From NCBI RefSeq assembly GCF_030272615.1, contig NC_081415.1, positions 597,931,335 through 597,995,334 of the forward strand: DNA of 64,000 nt, given 5' to 3'. The stretch comes from Cryptomeria japonica (taxonomy: Eukaryota; Streptophyta; Pinopsida; Cupressales; Cupressaceae). The notes under the pieces are model-generated. The model ran no database searches, was not told the DNA's origin, and was given only the letters and a program-made list of their open reading frames with translations. Shown here in pieces: positions 22,693 through 35,859 of this stretch; position 1 is the first letter of the stretch, and each line of letters starts with the position of its first letter. Both the position numbers and the translations under genes were made by a program.

Positions 22693-24343
22693 TGATGGGG
22701 TTTACCTAGCTTGCTCAACACTTCCTTAGTTGATGTTGCTCAATTCCACCAACTCACCAAACCTAGTTGCTCTCTAGGCCTCCAAGTCCCCCTCACTCTC
22801 TTCTAGGGCTTGGTGCTTGTCCCTTCTAGGGTGTTTTCTTCAGGTGTTTTGGCTAGGAACCCTATCAATTCACTGTGCTTCTCTAGTGCTCAATTTTAGC
22901 CTCTTAGCCTCAACTTGTCATATTGACCCCCAATTGACATGAGATGTTGCAGAGGTGTATTAGGGTCTTTTAACATGTTTTTGATGCATATGGAGTGCTT
23001 TGGTAGGTTGCAACCTTAAGATTTCCTACCGGTTTCACAATCTTGCTCGAAAAAGGGCTACAAGAAATTAGGCCTAATTAGGCCTCCTAGACAGGTTTTT
23101 TAGGGCTTGGAGGAAAATGACTCAAAGAACCCCCAAAAAAGTTTTTATTTTCCTCAATGATATACCCATGCCCAATATATTTTTGTGTTTTTAGGCTTTG
23201 GTCTAACCGAACAAGGTATGAACCCTAAAATTGAGGGTTTGTAGGGTTTTCAAGGGCTTACATCGGCAGTGAGTAGGCAACTTGAGGTTTTTCTATGAGA
23301 TGGACTCTTCAAGGCTCCTCCTTATTGATACGAGTCTGTCCCAACTCCATGAACTCCTCCAAATTTAGAAATGGTCCTTTTTCTTTCACCTATGCATTAT
23401 TCAACATTCCTTCACCTCTTCTTCTCTAACCGGGTTGCTCCTGGACTCGCCTAGGAAGAGGTGTCAATCATGATCAAACACTTAACCAACACCTGAACCT
23501 TCATATTTACACTATACAAAAGGTTTCCAACCATACCCCAACTAGCTGTGATGGCAACACGTGTGGGATTCATGGGACAACCATATTTACAAAGAAAAGA
23601 CTATTTACAAGCCAAAACTGGCTATTTGTGAATCAAATCACTTCAGCAGTAGTAAAAACTAATTACAATGCTTGAAAATGAAAAGCCTACTCTAAAACAC
23701 ACTATTGAATCTCAATCCATCATTGGATTCATGGATTCAATCCATTAAGCTTTCACAAGAATGCAAAATTGACAAAAACAATGTAAAAGTGCAGTCCAAA
23801 ATCTTGTATTTTGATTATTGCTCTCAAAATCCAAGTACACCAACCTTGAAAAAAATGTAGGAGGAGGTTTATATAGTTTTTCCATGTGTGGAATCCTTCC
23901 ATGGCATTGAGAAATCCCTAAATCCACCGCTAACCAACTTCAGGACAAAACTTGTCATGACAACTTTCAAAAGTTGTCATGACAACTTTTTGTAACTTTT
24001 GCAACTTTGTGTTTTTGACACTTTTGATCTCTCCAACCTAAGAGACCTATACTCAGTCATAACATATGACATCTTAAACATTTCTAAGGCTTACTTAACT
24101 CCCTCTAAGGCTTTTGTCAATTTTTGACACTTTTGACCAACCAAAAAGGTCAAAACTACTCAAAACACACTAACTACACAAAAATGCAAACCTAGATAAA
24201 ATGAACTCCACCTAGACCCACATTGCCAAAATACTCACTCTTGGACCCTCCTGGAGTCCTTGTTCACCACTGACTTGGCTATGGTCAGTACAAGCCAAAA
24301 TTTGCAAAAACAAGGAAATTAGGACCTAGGTGCTCCTGCACCA
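22693..24343 (-). repeat. 5' LTR of the gypsy element
   Basis: Its termini are TGGTGCAGGAGCACC and CCCCATCA on the minus strand. It carries the promoter for the element: TATATAAACC at 23866-23875 (minus), about 470 bases into the LTR, followed by a conserved CTCCTCCTAC. Compared with 16363-17992 it has many scattered substitutions and an extra run near 22970, so the insertion is not very young. Confidence 0.93.
23866..23875 (-). promoter_or_regulatory. TATA box in the gypsy 5' LTR
   Basis: CTATATAAACCTCCTCC reads on the minus strand, and the other LTR has TATATATAAACCTCCTCC at the same place. It is the best transcription-start candidate for the element. Confidence 0.6.
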
Positions 24344-24348
24344 GGCAT

Positions 24349-24489
24349 ACCACTACCTCCTCTTCATCCTTCCTCATCTCACCTATGACTAGGGCATCAT
24401 GCTACTAGTTCATATCCTTTCCATCCACTATGTTTTATTCTTCTTTGATATAACATCACTTCATGATGCTATATCAAAGAGGGGCAAAA
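24349..24489 (+). other. 3' internal end of the older LTR element with a PPT-abutting hairpin
   Basis: The sequence continues from 16362 after removal of the gypsy insertion. 24443-24458 and 24464-24479 form a 16-bp stem (one mismatch) with a 5-base loop. The 3' arm runs directly into AGAGGGGCAAAAT, a polypurine tract. The same layout occurs at 37405-37450 in another element. Confidence 0.65.
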
Positions 24490-25680
24490 TATATACGTCT
24501 AAAATTAATTAAATTAATATTTAATTAATTCATGCCTATCCGCATAATTAATTAATTAAATTGTGTGAGTCCTTATTCTTCTTAAAATTAATTAAACCAA
24601 ATTTAATTAATTTTATCACCGTAGCCCTTATAATTAATTTATCAAAATTAATTATTCCCCATTCTTCTAAAGTCATCTCAATCATTATTTCTTCTAAATC
24701 TCTATTATTTAATTAACTTCAATTAGCTAAGCTAACCATGTGATTGCTACAAATCACGTTTCCTAATCCTATCATCTATCCTAATTAATCACCCTCTAAT
24801 CATGCTTATCATTTTCGCCCAGTTTTACATTTTTCCACTCATTATCTCTCCTCATGTCGCATCCTCCTAACTTTCCCACATGCACTCTAATCCTCCATTA
24901 AGCCACCTAATCAATCCCCTTAATCGTTTGCATATCCCTAATCATCTTGATTAGGGATGAGTCAAATCTTTTTCATAAATGGCTTTCCCATCTCATCCCG
25001 CAATCTTAAATGCTACCCATTTTGATCCTTTCAAGGAAATTCAAATTCTTTGAATCTCCCCATGCATCCTCTTCCCAAGGAATTTTTCATTACTTTTATC
25101 ATTTAGTCTTCCCACACATCCTCTTATTTTGGAATTTTTAATTCCCTTTTCTCTTCCCCATGAAGCTTTAGGGGTGTGGAGACAAGAAATGCCTTTATGA
25201 CATATCTCTTGGATCTCACACCTTGTCCTCTCAATCCTCTCCTCCACTTTCATTCAATCCTAACCCTTCATTGAAAATCAATCTTGGCTCTCCATTTTGG
25301 TCTCCTCCAATTTATAAATTGGAGTCTCCTCTTCTCACATATCATCCACTTCCATCATATTCTTATGTTGTCCATTTCATCCCTTGATCCACCTTTCATT
25401 CATAATCCTATTGTCCATTTGAGAATCAAAATCCTTCATCATAATGCCAAAATCTTGCCTCATCTAAGCCAATCCATCTAATCCATATTAATCATCAAAT
25501 CCAATCCAATCTTGGTGTGTAGTGGAGAGCAATCCACAATCCCTCATCTAAGGAGAAAATCAAGTGGATAAACAAGGGAGCCTCTACTTCATCAAGCTCA
25601 ATCAGAGGAAGAAGTAAGAAATGGAGGTATAATGGTTGATTTGTGTATTATGCATGGTTTCTATGTTTTATTTGATTATA
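24490..25680 (+). repeat. Probable 3' LTR of the older element
   Basis: It directly follows a PPT. It is AT-rich with AATTAATTAAATTAAT runs like those in the LTRs at 51880 and 35860. No TG start is preserved at the PPT border and the right end is only approximate. No coding frame is seen. Confidence 0.4.
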
Positions 25681-25859
25681 TACTAACCATTAGGCCCAAA
25701 TTTTTTCCCCTCTTCACATATTACTAACATCCTCAATGCTTATATTGTTCTAGAACAAATGATTCATTAGAACATTATCAATTCTATCCGACTCAATAGA
25801 AGTCAGCCACAACATACCAATTTTCCTAATGCCATCAACACTACCATTAATCTCCAACA

Positions 25860-26842
25860 GATCTAATCATCATCAGATTCTTTAACTTCCTCCTCTGCAA
25901 CAACCAATTCTCTCTTAGCTATAGGATATTTCAGCTCCTCAATTATTACTTATTTTTCTATCCGATGCTTCTTTTTCTTATTAGGTTCTAGGATACTCAT
26001 AGGCACAACCTCTCTTCTTTTCCTCTTCCCAGATGAAGAACTTCCTTTAGCAGAATCGGTAGTAGGGGATATCAGATCGACATTCCATATATCCAGGAAA
26101 GATTTGAAATAACCATTTCATACTTCCTCTTTCTTGTCTAAACCATTCAAATATCTAACGATTTGTCTTGCAACTGGAACACCAAACTCTCATATCATAT
26201 TTTCTTGAGCCGAAAGGGATCCTAGACATTACATAGCTAAGAAAAAAACAATGATCCAAACTGGAAGAGGTAATTCTATTATTTTATCATCTTAATGTTT
26301 TCTAACAATAATTCCCTTAACAATTCATGCAAGTCAAATGATCTATCTTTCATAACAAGCATATGTGCCAAGTAAACTGCAGTAGCTAAGGTTGCAGGTC
26401 TTTCCTATTTCTAAAATAGGTTTTCTAGGAAATATCGTATGCAACATACCTCACAATATGATTGATGATTTTTTCAATGATTAATGCTTGCAGATCACCT
26501 ATTACACTAGTTAGGGTTTGGACCTATTTACTCATTATTCACTTCTTAATCAGAACAAATCCATTATCACACAAACCAATAATAACTGTGATAATCTCTT
26601 TCGTGATTAAATAGGGTTTATCCAACATGATGTTGTCATTCTGCACATGACTAAGGATCACTCTGATTACTTCGACGTCATCAAACTAGGTAAATTATGT
26701 CCACAGATTCAATCCTTTATTTTTTAACTCCTTGATTTTCTACAACTCTTCATCACTCAGACTCTTTTCTACATTTCTAACCTTTTCCACAACCTAAAAT
26801 TCTGCATTGCCCAATTCTTTGATGACTATTTTTCCTTCCATG
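25860..26842 (-). pseudogene. Unknown retroelement ORF ('ORF2'), N-terminal part, decayed
   Basis: The frame begins MEGKIVIKELGNAEF near 26842. With stops it reads LKNKGLNLWT.FTWFDDVEV, RVILSHVQNDNIMLDKPYLITKE, then HIVRYVAYDIS. This matches the minus-strand frame at about 62650-62300 of the 58.6-64 kb element (LQDKGFSQFFHFSLFNEEEW, ILSRVHDEFMWLDRPHNFTK, HDVKFASMVVRYKVY). The right half of the protein is missing. It follows the Gag of the same element after a non-coding spacer of about 370 bases. No known domain is recognised. Confidence 0.6.
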
Positions 26843-27199
26843 ATTACTTTCTCTTCTTTCTTTCTCTATTTCTCTTCTATTGTTCACAATACTTTCAAAC
26901 ACTAATAACATGATAAAAAAAATGACTTCAAACATCAATACTTATCTTGCCAAAAAATCACCTTAGGGTTTTGCCACCAAAAAGTGTCTTGTTGATGATG
27001 TTAGCACAAACATCTGATTAACGGATAGCCTCTTTACCACATTCATGCCGAATTGTCAAAATGATCCACCCAGATAGGGAGGAACAAAATTATTTTCTTC
27101 AAGAAATCCCCCTGAGCCGAAGCAATATGCTTAGATATTGGAGGAAGAGGTGCCTGCAATGGATTCTAGTATACCAGGCTTGCTTCCATTATCCACCTC

Positions 27200-28119
27200 C
27201 TTCTTTTTCCAAACCAAGATTACATTTTTCTAGGTAGGTTTCTTCATTTTTCCTTTTTCACACTGATTTGCATAATGTCTGGGTTGCTTGTACTTGTAAC
27301 AACTATAGTTCTTCTTCACTAAATTCACCAGAAGAGTTCAAGATCTGCACTAATTAGCTTTATGACCATAACCATTTCAAGTATGAGAATATCCATGAAA
27401 ATTGTTGTATACCTTATTTGCTCCAATCAGATTATGATTCTGATAGTAATTTTATTTATGACCAAATCTCTTGCAATTATAATCTACAATTTGTATCCTT
27501 AAGACCAAATTTATTGCACTGAAAACAATAACCATTAAAAGATGGGTACCTTTGTGCATTAGGCTGATAAACTAGTAGTCTTCTTGCAAATAGTACTCTG
27601 ATTTCAGGTCTTGTTTGCATCTTCTAATTTCTTCTCAGCTTTTTCCTTCACCTCTTTGTATTTCTCTTTGTCATTCAGATTTGAACTTTCACTAGGCTGA
27701 AATCCGAGACTATTCTTGTCTAAATTAGCTTTCTACATGTTGATCAATTCTTCAAGGATCTTACTGCTATGAAGAACCTTATTCTCTTCGTTCAACTTCT
27801 TTACTTCTTGTTCTAGCTTCTCACATTCTTTAGTCTTGAACTTGATCAATTCTTTCATGGTTTCCTCTACTTTGTCCATCTCCTCAATTTTTGCATTAGA
27901 TATTTAATTGTCTCATTCACCTACTTCAAATGATTATTAACTTATGCCTCAATTTGAATTTCCAAATTTTATCTCTTTGCATATGTACACATTCATTTGT
28001 TTCTTTCACATTCGCTTTCAATTCTTCATTCTCTGATTCAACACTTTTCAAATATTCAAGGGTTGTCTACAATTCCTCATCCAACTGAAATTCTCTAGTT
28101 ATACTCAATGGTGCCATGA
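27200..28119 (-). pseudogene. Coiled-coil Gag-like protein with a degenerate CCHC array
   Basis: Starting at an ATG near 28119 the frame reads MAPLSITREFQLDEEL, then a long heptad-rich coiled coil (LEYLKSVESENEELKANVKETNE). Towards 27560-27240 come at least four zinc-knuckle relics: CFQCNKFGLKDTNC, YNCKRFGHK followed by a stop, a worn copy ending HKAN.C, and CYKYKQPRHYANQC. Stops and frame changes are frequent. The role is presumably RNA packaging. It sits 56 bases after the PBS, the expected Gag position. Confidence 0.65.
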
Positions 28120-28174
28120 TTCAACCAACAACGATCTACCTCAAGTGGTTAAGATTTCAAGAAAGGGATCAAAA

Positions 28175-28185
28175 CTCTGATACCA
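28175..28185 (-). other. Primer-binding site, initiator tRNA-Met type
   Basis: The minus strand reads TGGTATCAGAG, a perfect 11-base match to the plant initiator-Met PBS. It lies two bases after the LTR edge. Confidence 0.75.
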
Positions 28186-28187
28186 AT

Positions 28188-29212
28188 TGGTGGATTGGTT
28201 GAAGGGACCAGAATACTAAGAGGGGGGGTGAATTTATATTTCCACTGATTTAAAACTTTCTCCAAAAATTTAGACCATTTATAGATGTATCAAATTCATT
28301 AATTAAGTATATCAAACATGAAATGACAAAGGCAGATTAAACATGAAAACATAGCCACAAATGGAACACTCGATTTTATATGAGGAAAACTCAAATGGGA
28401 AAAACCATAGAGTGTTAACTCTCAAGATAATATAACTAGTTATATGGTGTTTACAAAAAGTGTGGCTCACTATCGGATGGATCATTTCCAGATTACAAAG
28501 ATGACTCACTACTGGAATACTCACTGCAAGATTACAAAAGCGGCTTACTGCATGAATGCTCAATGCAAAAAGTATAAATGAAAATAAGAAAGTTGTATCT
28601 CCAAATGCATGAAATCAATTCCAAGTTAAGCTCATATCACAACTCACAAAACCTATAGTAGATCCAGTAAAATATCTTTGTACCTCTATCCACAAATACC
28701 TGCAGTAGATCCAGTGAAGGATTACTACAACACTGCTCTGTCAAACCAATTGCTTGCAGTAGATTTGGTGAAGGATTACTTCAACACTGTCTGCACTTTG
28801 ACTCTGCTCCAACTACTTTGTTGTCTGCAACTTGCACTTCACACTCTACTTATTACCACTCATACCTTCTCTCTTATCCATGCATTCATGCGTTTCTATA
28901 AATACTAGAAAGCTTACACACCAGGATAATATGTCAACCAAGCACATGTGATATGCTACTCAGAACAACATGTTATTCAATAAAGCGTTAAACACAAACA
29001 TGATAACCAAGTTAGCCTCAACAAGATCTATACACTCTTCCTTTAAATAATTTATCCATCGATGCATATTCCTTAATTACCATAATAGAACAGGGGTCAA
29101 CTAGACCCATTTATATGAACCCATAAACACAAAACTCCAAGCATAGCAACTCCAAACTCTAAAACACAAGTAATACATACACCATAGATACCAGACCATA
29201 AGATATGAAAAG
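28188..29212 (-). repeat. 5' LTR of the 25.9-29.2 kb element
   Basis: The minus-strand 3' end (CCAATCCACCA) is fixed by the adjoining PBS. Near it is the block ACTAAGAGGGGGGGTGAATT (plus strand), and a GGAAAACTCAAATGGGAAAAACC motif lies at about 28384. The right edge is uncertain; the next LTR-like block starts at 29213. Confidence 0.55.
28665..28790. repeat. Diverged tandem duplication, GCAGTAGATCCAGTGAAGGATTAC
   Basis: Two units of about 60 bp starting CTGCAGTAGAT(C/T)(C/T)(A/G)GTGAAGGATTACT(A/T)CAACACTG begin at about 28698 and 28756. A third partial one (GTAGATCCAGTAAA) begins at about 28660. They lie within the LTR. Confidence 0.65.
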
Positions 29213-30700
29213 TGTTGGAAGTGGATTCACTCTAAGAGGGGGGAGGTGAATCAAAGTGAATAAATTTTCAACAAGAGATGGACAATTAAAACTCTTGACA
29301 ACTTTTAGATGACAATTTTCAAACTTGAACAATAAGGCTCAGCACGAATGAAGTAAATAATAAGAGATAACAACATAATGCAACCTCACTTACTTACAAC
29401 AATAATATATCAAAGCATGCTTATCTGATTATTCAATTAATAATAATGAACAATCCTTTTAATGCTTTCAAACAAAGGGGAACAATACAGTTTTAACAAA
29501 ATTGAAAGATCAACTTAAGGCGATTTGTAGAAATGAAACAAGTAAGCATAACATTATGTCAACCATAACATTGTTTGACAAGAAATGACATTGAACTTAA
29601 GTATCAAAAAAATAACTAATGAATCACATTGAGAGACAAAAATAAATACATGACACCATGATTTTCATGAGTGGAAAACCCTCTTGCATTAGAAAAACCA
29701 CTCGGTAAAGTTCCTTATTATCTCAAAGAGAACCAACTTTGTACAATGGATTTAGAAGCACCAACTTCAAGGAGCACCAACCCCTAGAAGCCTTATGCAA
29801 ATTATATGTCTCTAATTACAAACACTTATAACCTTATAACTGCACTATGTATGTGCAATTACAAAATTATCAGTGACTGTATAAGTTTTGCATAATGATG
29901 TTCAATTATTCCAATTACAAGGCACTCTTAATACAGTACATAAAAATCTTTGTAACAATATCAGAGAATCACAAACAATATCTCATAAAAAATCTGTTAT
30001 GCAAACTAGAGTAATCAATGAATCCGAAGTATCAACAAAATAATACTTTGAAGAACTCTCTGAAAATATCCAACCTTAAACATTCTCAATGATGTGTCTT
30101 TTTTATATCAAATGAAAAACCTGTCTACAAAGCATACCCTCGAATTAGGGTTTATAAACAAAACACATCCAACATTTTCAGTTTCACAAGAAACAAATAA
30201 ATTGTCTATACATATGAATTTTTTGCAATATTCACCAAACAAAGATTTCATTTTTTAGTGAACCAAAAACAACTTTAGTCAAACTTTCCTTTATTTTCTT
30301 TCTTCAAATAATGAAAAAAAATCCCTTTTTTTCTCTTTTCGAAAGTAAAATACTAGGACAAGTAAATATCAATTTTCTTTGCTTCGCAATGTGAAAACTA
30401 GAATGTAAAACACCCTTTTTACCTTTTATTTCATGGCTGCAATATTCACTGGAAGAGTGAAATGATATTACCTGTGAGATTGAAAATCCTGTGAACTCAG
30501 TTGTGATCCCTTGAATCCTACAACAAATCCCATAAAAAACGGCCATGAAACCTACCAAACAAATCCTCGTTGCCTGAAATCCATCATACGAAAAACCCAC
30601 AAACAAATTCCGATGAGATCCTTGACTGTAACTAATTCAAGTGCAGTCATGGTGGTGGTTACCAAAGGGTTTCCAAAATGAATACAATGAAATGTGTTGG
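29213..30700 (-). repeat. LTR-like segment
   Basis: It begins TGTTGGAAGTGGATTCACTCTAAGAGGGGGGAGGTGAATC, the end block seen in the other LTRs, here in minus orientation. It includes a GTGGAAAACCCTCTTGCATTAGAAAAACC motif near 29673. The right end is approximate. No coding sequence is seen. Confidence 0.45.
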
Positions 30701-33700
30701 TTTTACCCTAACTTCTCACAATCTTGCGATATACATTTCAAGTTTGAGCCACTTAAACCATGTGCTAAATACCATCGATGTCATGTCACCAATATAGTAT
30801 GCTAACTGTGTATTTTGAATGCCAAATGCCACGTTCGAAACTTTAAGTAAATACCCACTAAGGAGTATGTTGGCTAGTGTTGTAGTTAGCACTATAAATA
30901 TTAAACTTTATAAGCTAACAAGCACTTAATTGTGCTTAGTAAAATATAAATGCCAATGGCATCTAAAATATGCTAAGTTTCTTACAAGATGTCGATAGCA
31001 TAATCATATGCTAGTTAAATATGAACAACATATTCATTGATAGAATTATAATATGTTGTGTAAAAACACGTGAAGCTCGATTGCATATGAAATACCAAAT
31101 CATATCACCGAGGACCAATGAATTAAGTGAAACCTTGTGAGCCGATAGCACATAAAGTTCTATACATAATGATACCAAGTGAGCATGCCATTAACACTTG
31201 TATTCCCAAATTACATAAAAAGTGAATAACCATTCAAGTGTGTCAAATGCATATAATCCAAGGTGAGTAATAAACACTAGAGCAATATACCTTGTATCAA
31301 TGAAGTATGCCACTTGCATTATGGTGAGTATACACCAATACCAAATACCACATACTTAGTGTGAAATGTCAAAGTGTATAAAGTCAAATATGATCACCAA
31401 TGTAATGTTGATCATGAAGAGAACTTGTATACCTATGTACCTGTGAATGAGTGAAGTTTTGGACAAACACTGTAAACATCAGTATCATAACATCAAAACT
31501 GAACATACCAATCTTATTATAAACCAGAATCAAATTGATGTGAACCAACTCAAATCACGATCCCAATACAGTAAGTCTTTTTTGTCATCAAGGACAAACA
31601 TGACAAAGAGTCAACAAAAATATACAACTGACGTAACTGAAATAGCTATATCAAAACACACAACTGATATCGGGACCACAATAAGGATAACTCAAGATTC
31701 TGAAGATGAAGATCTTTCAGAAGTGACTCCAGTAGATCATCTACACTTTACTACACTATATCCCAGGAATACCAAAATTGTATACATCATCTGCATATAC
31801 ATACAATGACAATATTCACTCAAGTCTAACAATATTTTCAATAAAATCAATATTATATAACAAAAACACCAAACTCACATGAAGACTTGCACCCAACCTA
31901 AAGCCTTTGTCTCTTATATACAAACCACACAAGCCATTTGAAATCCAAACATTTTCACGTATAGATCCTATTTCCTTGAAGAATGACCACTTGATTAGAT
32001 AGAAATAGTATGTAGATATACAAATCATTTATAATTAATAAAGCAAATATGTATGAATCTAGCTGAGATGAATCTTAACATAAATCATTTTAGGAGACCC
32101 AACTTTCAAACACTATAACTATTGATTTCAGAGTTTGATTGATGAACCATTTGAACCATAAAAAATCTCATGAAGTTTTCTATCAAGCTATAACTCACTA
32201 TATCAGTTATGACCACTTCCAAGCCCAAAAAATGCCTCTAAGGCTATCAAACTCAACTTTGAGACTTTCTAAAATGAAAATTTCAATATCTTCAAATCTG
32301 GAGATGATCATCCAATAAATTTACTAGCATTCTTAATTAGCCACTCCATAGGGACCAATCCATGCTCACATATAAACTTACTATAAATGGTAAACTTACG
32401 TAATTACAAGGCCGAGACACCATTTTCCTAACAATTCTAACCAATTTGGTTGGGTTGTTTATGTGAGAAAAATTAGACCTTGTCCACCATTTGTAGAAGA
32501 CAATTATTTAGTTGATTAACCTTTAACTAGTTTGATATGTACAACCTCATTACAACTATTTTGAACATCACACATTTGACTGTCCCATGAATTTATATAT
32601 CAAAAAATTGTGTGCATTCCTCTTCTAAATCATTCACACATATATGGCATCATCAAAATTTTATATTTCAATTAATTTATATCTACTAATCTTCATATCT
32701 AACCATGCATAAGAAAATTTCTGCTAAAATGGTGTGTGGATCCACTTCTACTATAATAGTGTAACTTTCTATTGTATTATATCTCTTCCTCCTTGAATTA
32801 TGAAGGCCTCACTTGGCCTCATATCCATTTCAAGAACAATGTGATTTAATGGCCAAAGCCATATCCTCCATAAGCCACTAATATTATTGCATGGTGTTAA
32901 TGCTTGTTTGAAGGCCTTTCTAGCAAGAGTTGTGAAATATTATCTTCCTTTTATAATTTGGTGGTGGTTTTCCATTCCATGATGTCCTTTATCATTTAAA
33001 ACTAGTTTTGGTTGGAAAGAATTAACTCAATTATATGGGATGTAACTTATGGCTAGTATGTACAAGAAGGGTGAGGAGGTCAATGCCCATACATCTTGCT
33101 TCCCCAATTGTAATAAAATACACATGGCGATCATGGTCATACAAAATAAAAGGATCTATATTTTTGGGTGACACCCCACTTGAGATATATGCAAAAAAAA
33201 ATTCTAACCAATTAACAAAAGGTTATTTTATCCTTCATTCATTTGTTAGGTTGTCATGCATTCCCTTGGATTAGAATTATATATGTAGTTCTTTGTATTC
33301 CTTTTTTATTAAATGATTAGATATAAACTATTGTTACTAAATCCTATTACATTAACATGTAATAGTACAATGATCTACTCCTTTCTTTTGGATATTAAAC
33401 GAGGGACACATTTGGAACTGAATCCAACAATTTCTTCTATACTATAGTTTGTACTATCTCATACACTAGTCTCATCGTAGCTCCAATTTCTATTGGAGCT
33501 ATATTAGTGTTCATTATATAGCTTATGAAAAATTTTGATACAAACATGTCACTATGCATGACCTTAACATTATTTCTCTATCTATAATCCACCTCCTTTA
33601 TAATTTGAATGGTCAAATATGGGTTTATTTTTGAAAATCTACCTAGTATGACCTCCCAAGAATTTCATTTATGAATGGTTTTAGCCTAGATTGAATGATT

Positions 33701-34900
33701 TGAGCCATGCACAAGATTTGAGTTTTGAAATTTCAAGGCCATGGCAATTACTTCAGCAAACCTTTGAAGACCCCAGGTGCATGCCTTCTACTCGAGAAAT
33801 GACAATATTTGGTTCCGTAAAATTATATGTTGAGGGCTCTATGAATTATATAACACCATCTTGTTGGTTGGTTGTTACCGTATCTTCTTCTCTAGATTGT
33901 ATTGAAGTAAAATTCATTCCTTGCGGTACTTTAATTTTTCACCTTCCATATGTTCTCTTTCCCTTTCTTCCTTCATGCATAGTTTTCATTGAACCTTCAC
34001 CTTAAGAAAAGTTTTAAGATATAATATATAATATAAATATAAATACAAACAAATTATGTGACATAAGTAAATAAGTGAATTATAGCAATTGTTTAAGGAA
34101 CATACTAGCATATCTAACAATACTTATCAATAGTGGTCAATTATTTAATAGTAGCATATAAATATATAAGTTCATGGTCCCAAGTGAGTCCATCATAGTT
34201 AAAGAAAAAATAAAGATTATTGTAGCAAAAAATAGTACGGTTGGGGTTAGTTGGAGTTATATATACGTATAATATTATATTACCTTAAATTATATACAAA
34301 GATATCTATCTATCTACCTATATTATAAATAACTAGAAACAACATTTGTGAAAAAATAGATGGTTGTAACAATGTTGTACACATATAGTTACCTATCTAT
34401 CTACAATAGATGAAAATATGAAAAATATGGATTTTAAATTATTAAAATATAATTATTTTTATAATATAAATAAAAAATCATTGATGGATATATAGATATG
34501 TGTGCATATAATTCTATGTACACGTGTGTGTATAGGTATATGGTGGGTTGACATAGAAGTTTCAATGAGCTTTTAGAATGATGGCCAATAAGGTGGCTCT
34601 GAAGGAAGAATTATGAAAAATGATTAGGGTGAAAAGAAAAATGTATTTGGACTACAAACATTAAAAATGGATATTAATAAGAGTGTGATCTATGCCAACA
34701 CAAATCTATAATATGACATTTGGAACCAAAAATAGGAGGCCTTGAACCCTTAACATCTTAATCTGACTATATATAATAGAAACCCTAAATATATGTATAG
34801 CTATAGAGAGAGAAATTAAACCATGTATCTATATATCTATATATGTGTGTGTATTGACCCATCAGAATGGTTAAACCTTGTATGTACAGGTTTCATTATG
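30701..34900. other. AT-rich non-coding DNA
   Basis: No gene or intact repeat was recognised over about 4 kb. Open frames are short and without motif support. Small local TATC and TA repeats occur near 34280-34330 and 34820-34850. Confidence 0.5.
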
Positions 34901-34922
34901 TATTTTTCCTGAATATAAATTA

Positions 34923-35081
34923 CCCCCTCTCTCTCTCCCTCTCTCCCTCTCTCTCTTTATGCATATATATGTACATACATATATATGTATATATATGTAT
35001 ATACATATATATATATATATATACATATATATATGTATATATATGTATGTACATATATATATGTATATACATATATATATA

Positions 35082-35142
<61 letters not shown>

Positions 35143-35160
35143 GTATGTATGCATATGTAG
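34923..35160. repeat. CT then TA/CATA microsatellite
   Basis: About 35 bases of CTCTCC units are followed by more than 200 bases of TATATG, TACATA and pure TA, ending in (GTAT)n. Frames made only of Tyr, Ile, His and Met come from this repeat. Confidence 0.95.
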
Positions 35161-35641
35161 ATATGTATACACTGAAACACAAATTAAACTATGTATATAT
35201 ATCATATAAGAAATGGAACCTTGATAAAAAAATATATCTCCAACATATGCATGAGATATTTACACACTTCTAAATATGAAACCATAAAAATGAATATAAT
35301 ATATATCTATGATAGTATGTGTGTATATAAACATTTAAATAATAGAAGCTTCATGAAAACACATCTATTTATACCCACATATATATGAAAACACACACAT
35401 ATGAAATAAATCTATACATATACCTACATTTACATTACATGTATACATATTTAATTTTGAAGGATTCAACATAATATGTATATAGGAATGTAAATTATAA
35501 TTTTATTGAATGTCATTTATGTTTTTCACATTACAAGATAAGAAATGTTGAAAAGGCAATAAAACTTACAATGCAGTACACAAATTACATATAAATATGG
35601 TTTAGCATATCATTTATATGTATTTGATGATGGTGCTGCAG

Positions 35642-35746
35642 AAAGTATCGACTTGAAGATTTATGGAGAAGTCAAGAAGATGTACATGACGTTTGCTAAT
35701 GCTTTGGATGTTGTAGAGGATATTAGTTGGACACTTGGAGAGAATT
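35642..35746 (+). CDS. Possible isolated internal exon of an unidentified host gene
   Basis: This 105-base segment is preceded by GATGGTGCTGCAG, a good acceptor, and followed by GTGAGTTT, a strong donor. One frame is open throughout and gives SIDLKIYGEVKKMYMTFANALDVVEDISWTL-type sequence with balanced, protein-like composition. That is unlike the surrounding AT-rich DNA. Its length is a multiple of three. The LTR element at 35860 begins only 114 bases downstream and would lie in the following intron. The protein family was not recognised. It may be an exon of a functional gene or a fossil. Confidence 0.4.
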
Positions 35747-35859
35747 GTGAGTTTACTACTTTGTGAATATGATGCTACATATATCCCTCTTATAATTGAT
35801 TTGAATTTGGAAAGGGAACTCTTTTAATTTGGTTGTTGAGTCTAAAATTGAATTAATAG

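Larger units (their letters stand above)
16363..24343 (-). mobile_element. Full-length Ty3/gypsy chromovirus-like retrotransposon (mutated)
   Basis: Two similar LTRs (16363-17992 and 22693-24343) enclose gag, protease, RT, RNase H, integrase and a chromodomain remnant in Ty3/gypsy order on the minus strand. A PBS lies next to the right LTR and a PPT next to the left one. The flanks are CGCAT (16358-16362) and GGCAT (24344-24348), a 5-bp target duplication with one mismatch. Several stops between RT, RNase H and integrase make this copy non-autonomous. It interrupts an older LTR element. Confidence 0.93.

Noticed and set aside
31447-31809. 120-aa plus-strand frame
   Set aside because: Composition is partly protein-like, but no motif, splice sites or homologous copy were seen. 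It is isolated in AT-rich DNA.
34867-35273. Several Tyr/Ile/His/Met-rich frames
   Set aside because: They are produced by the TA/CATA microsatellite on both strands.
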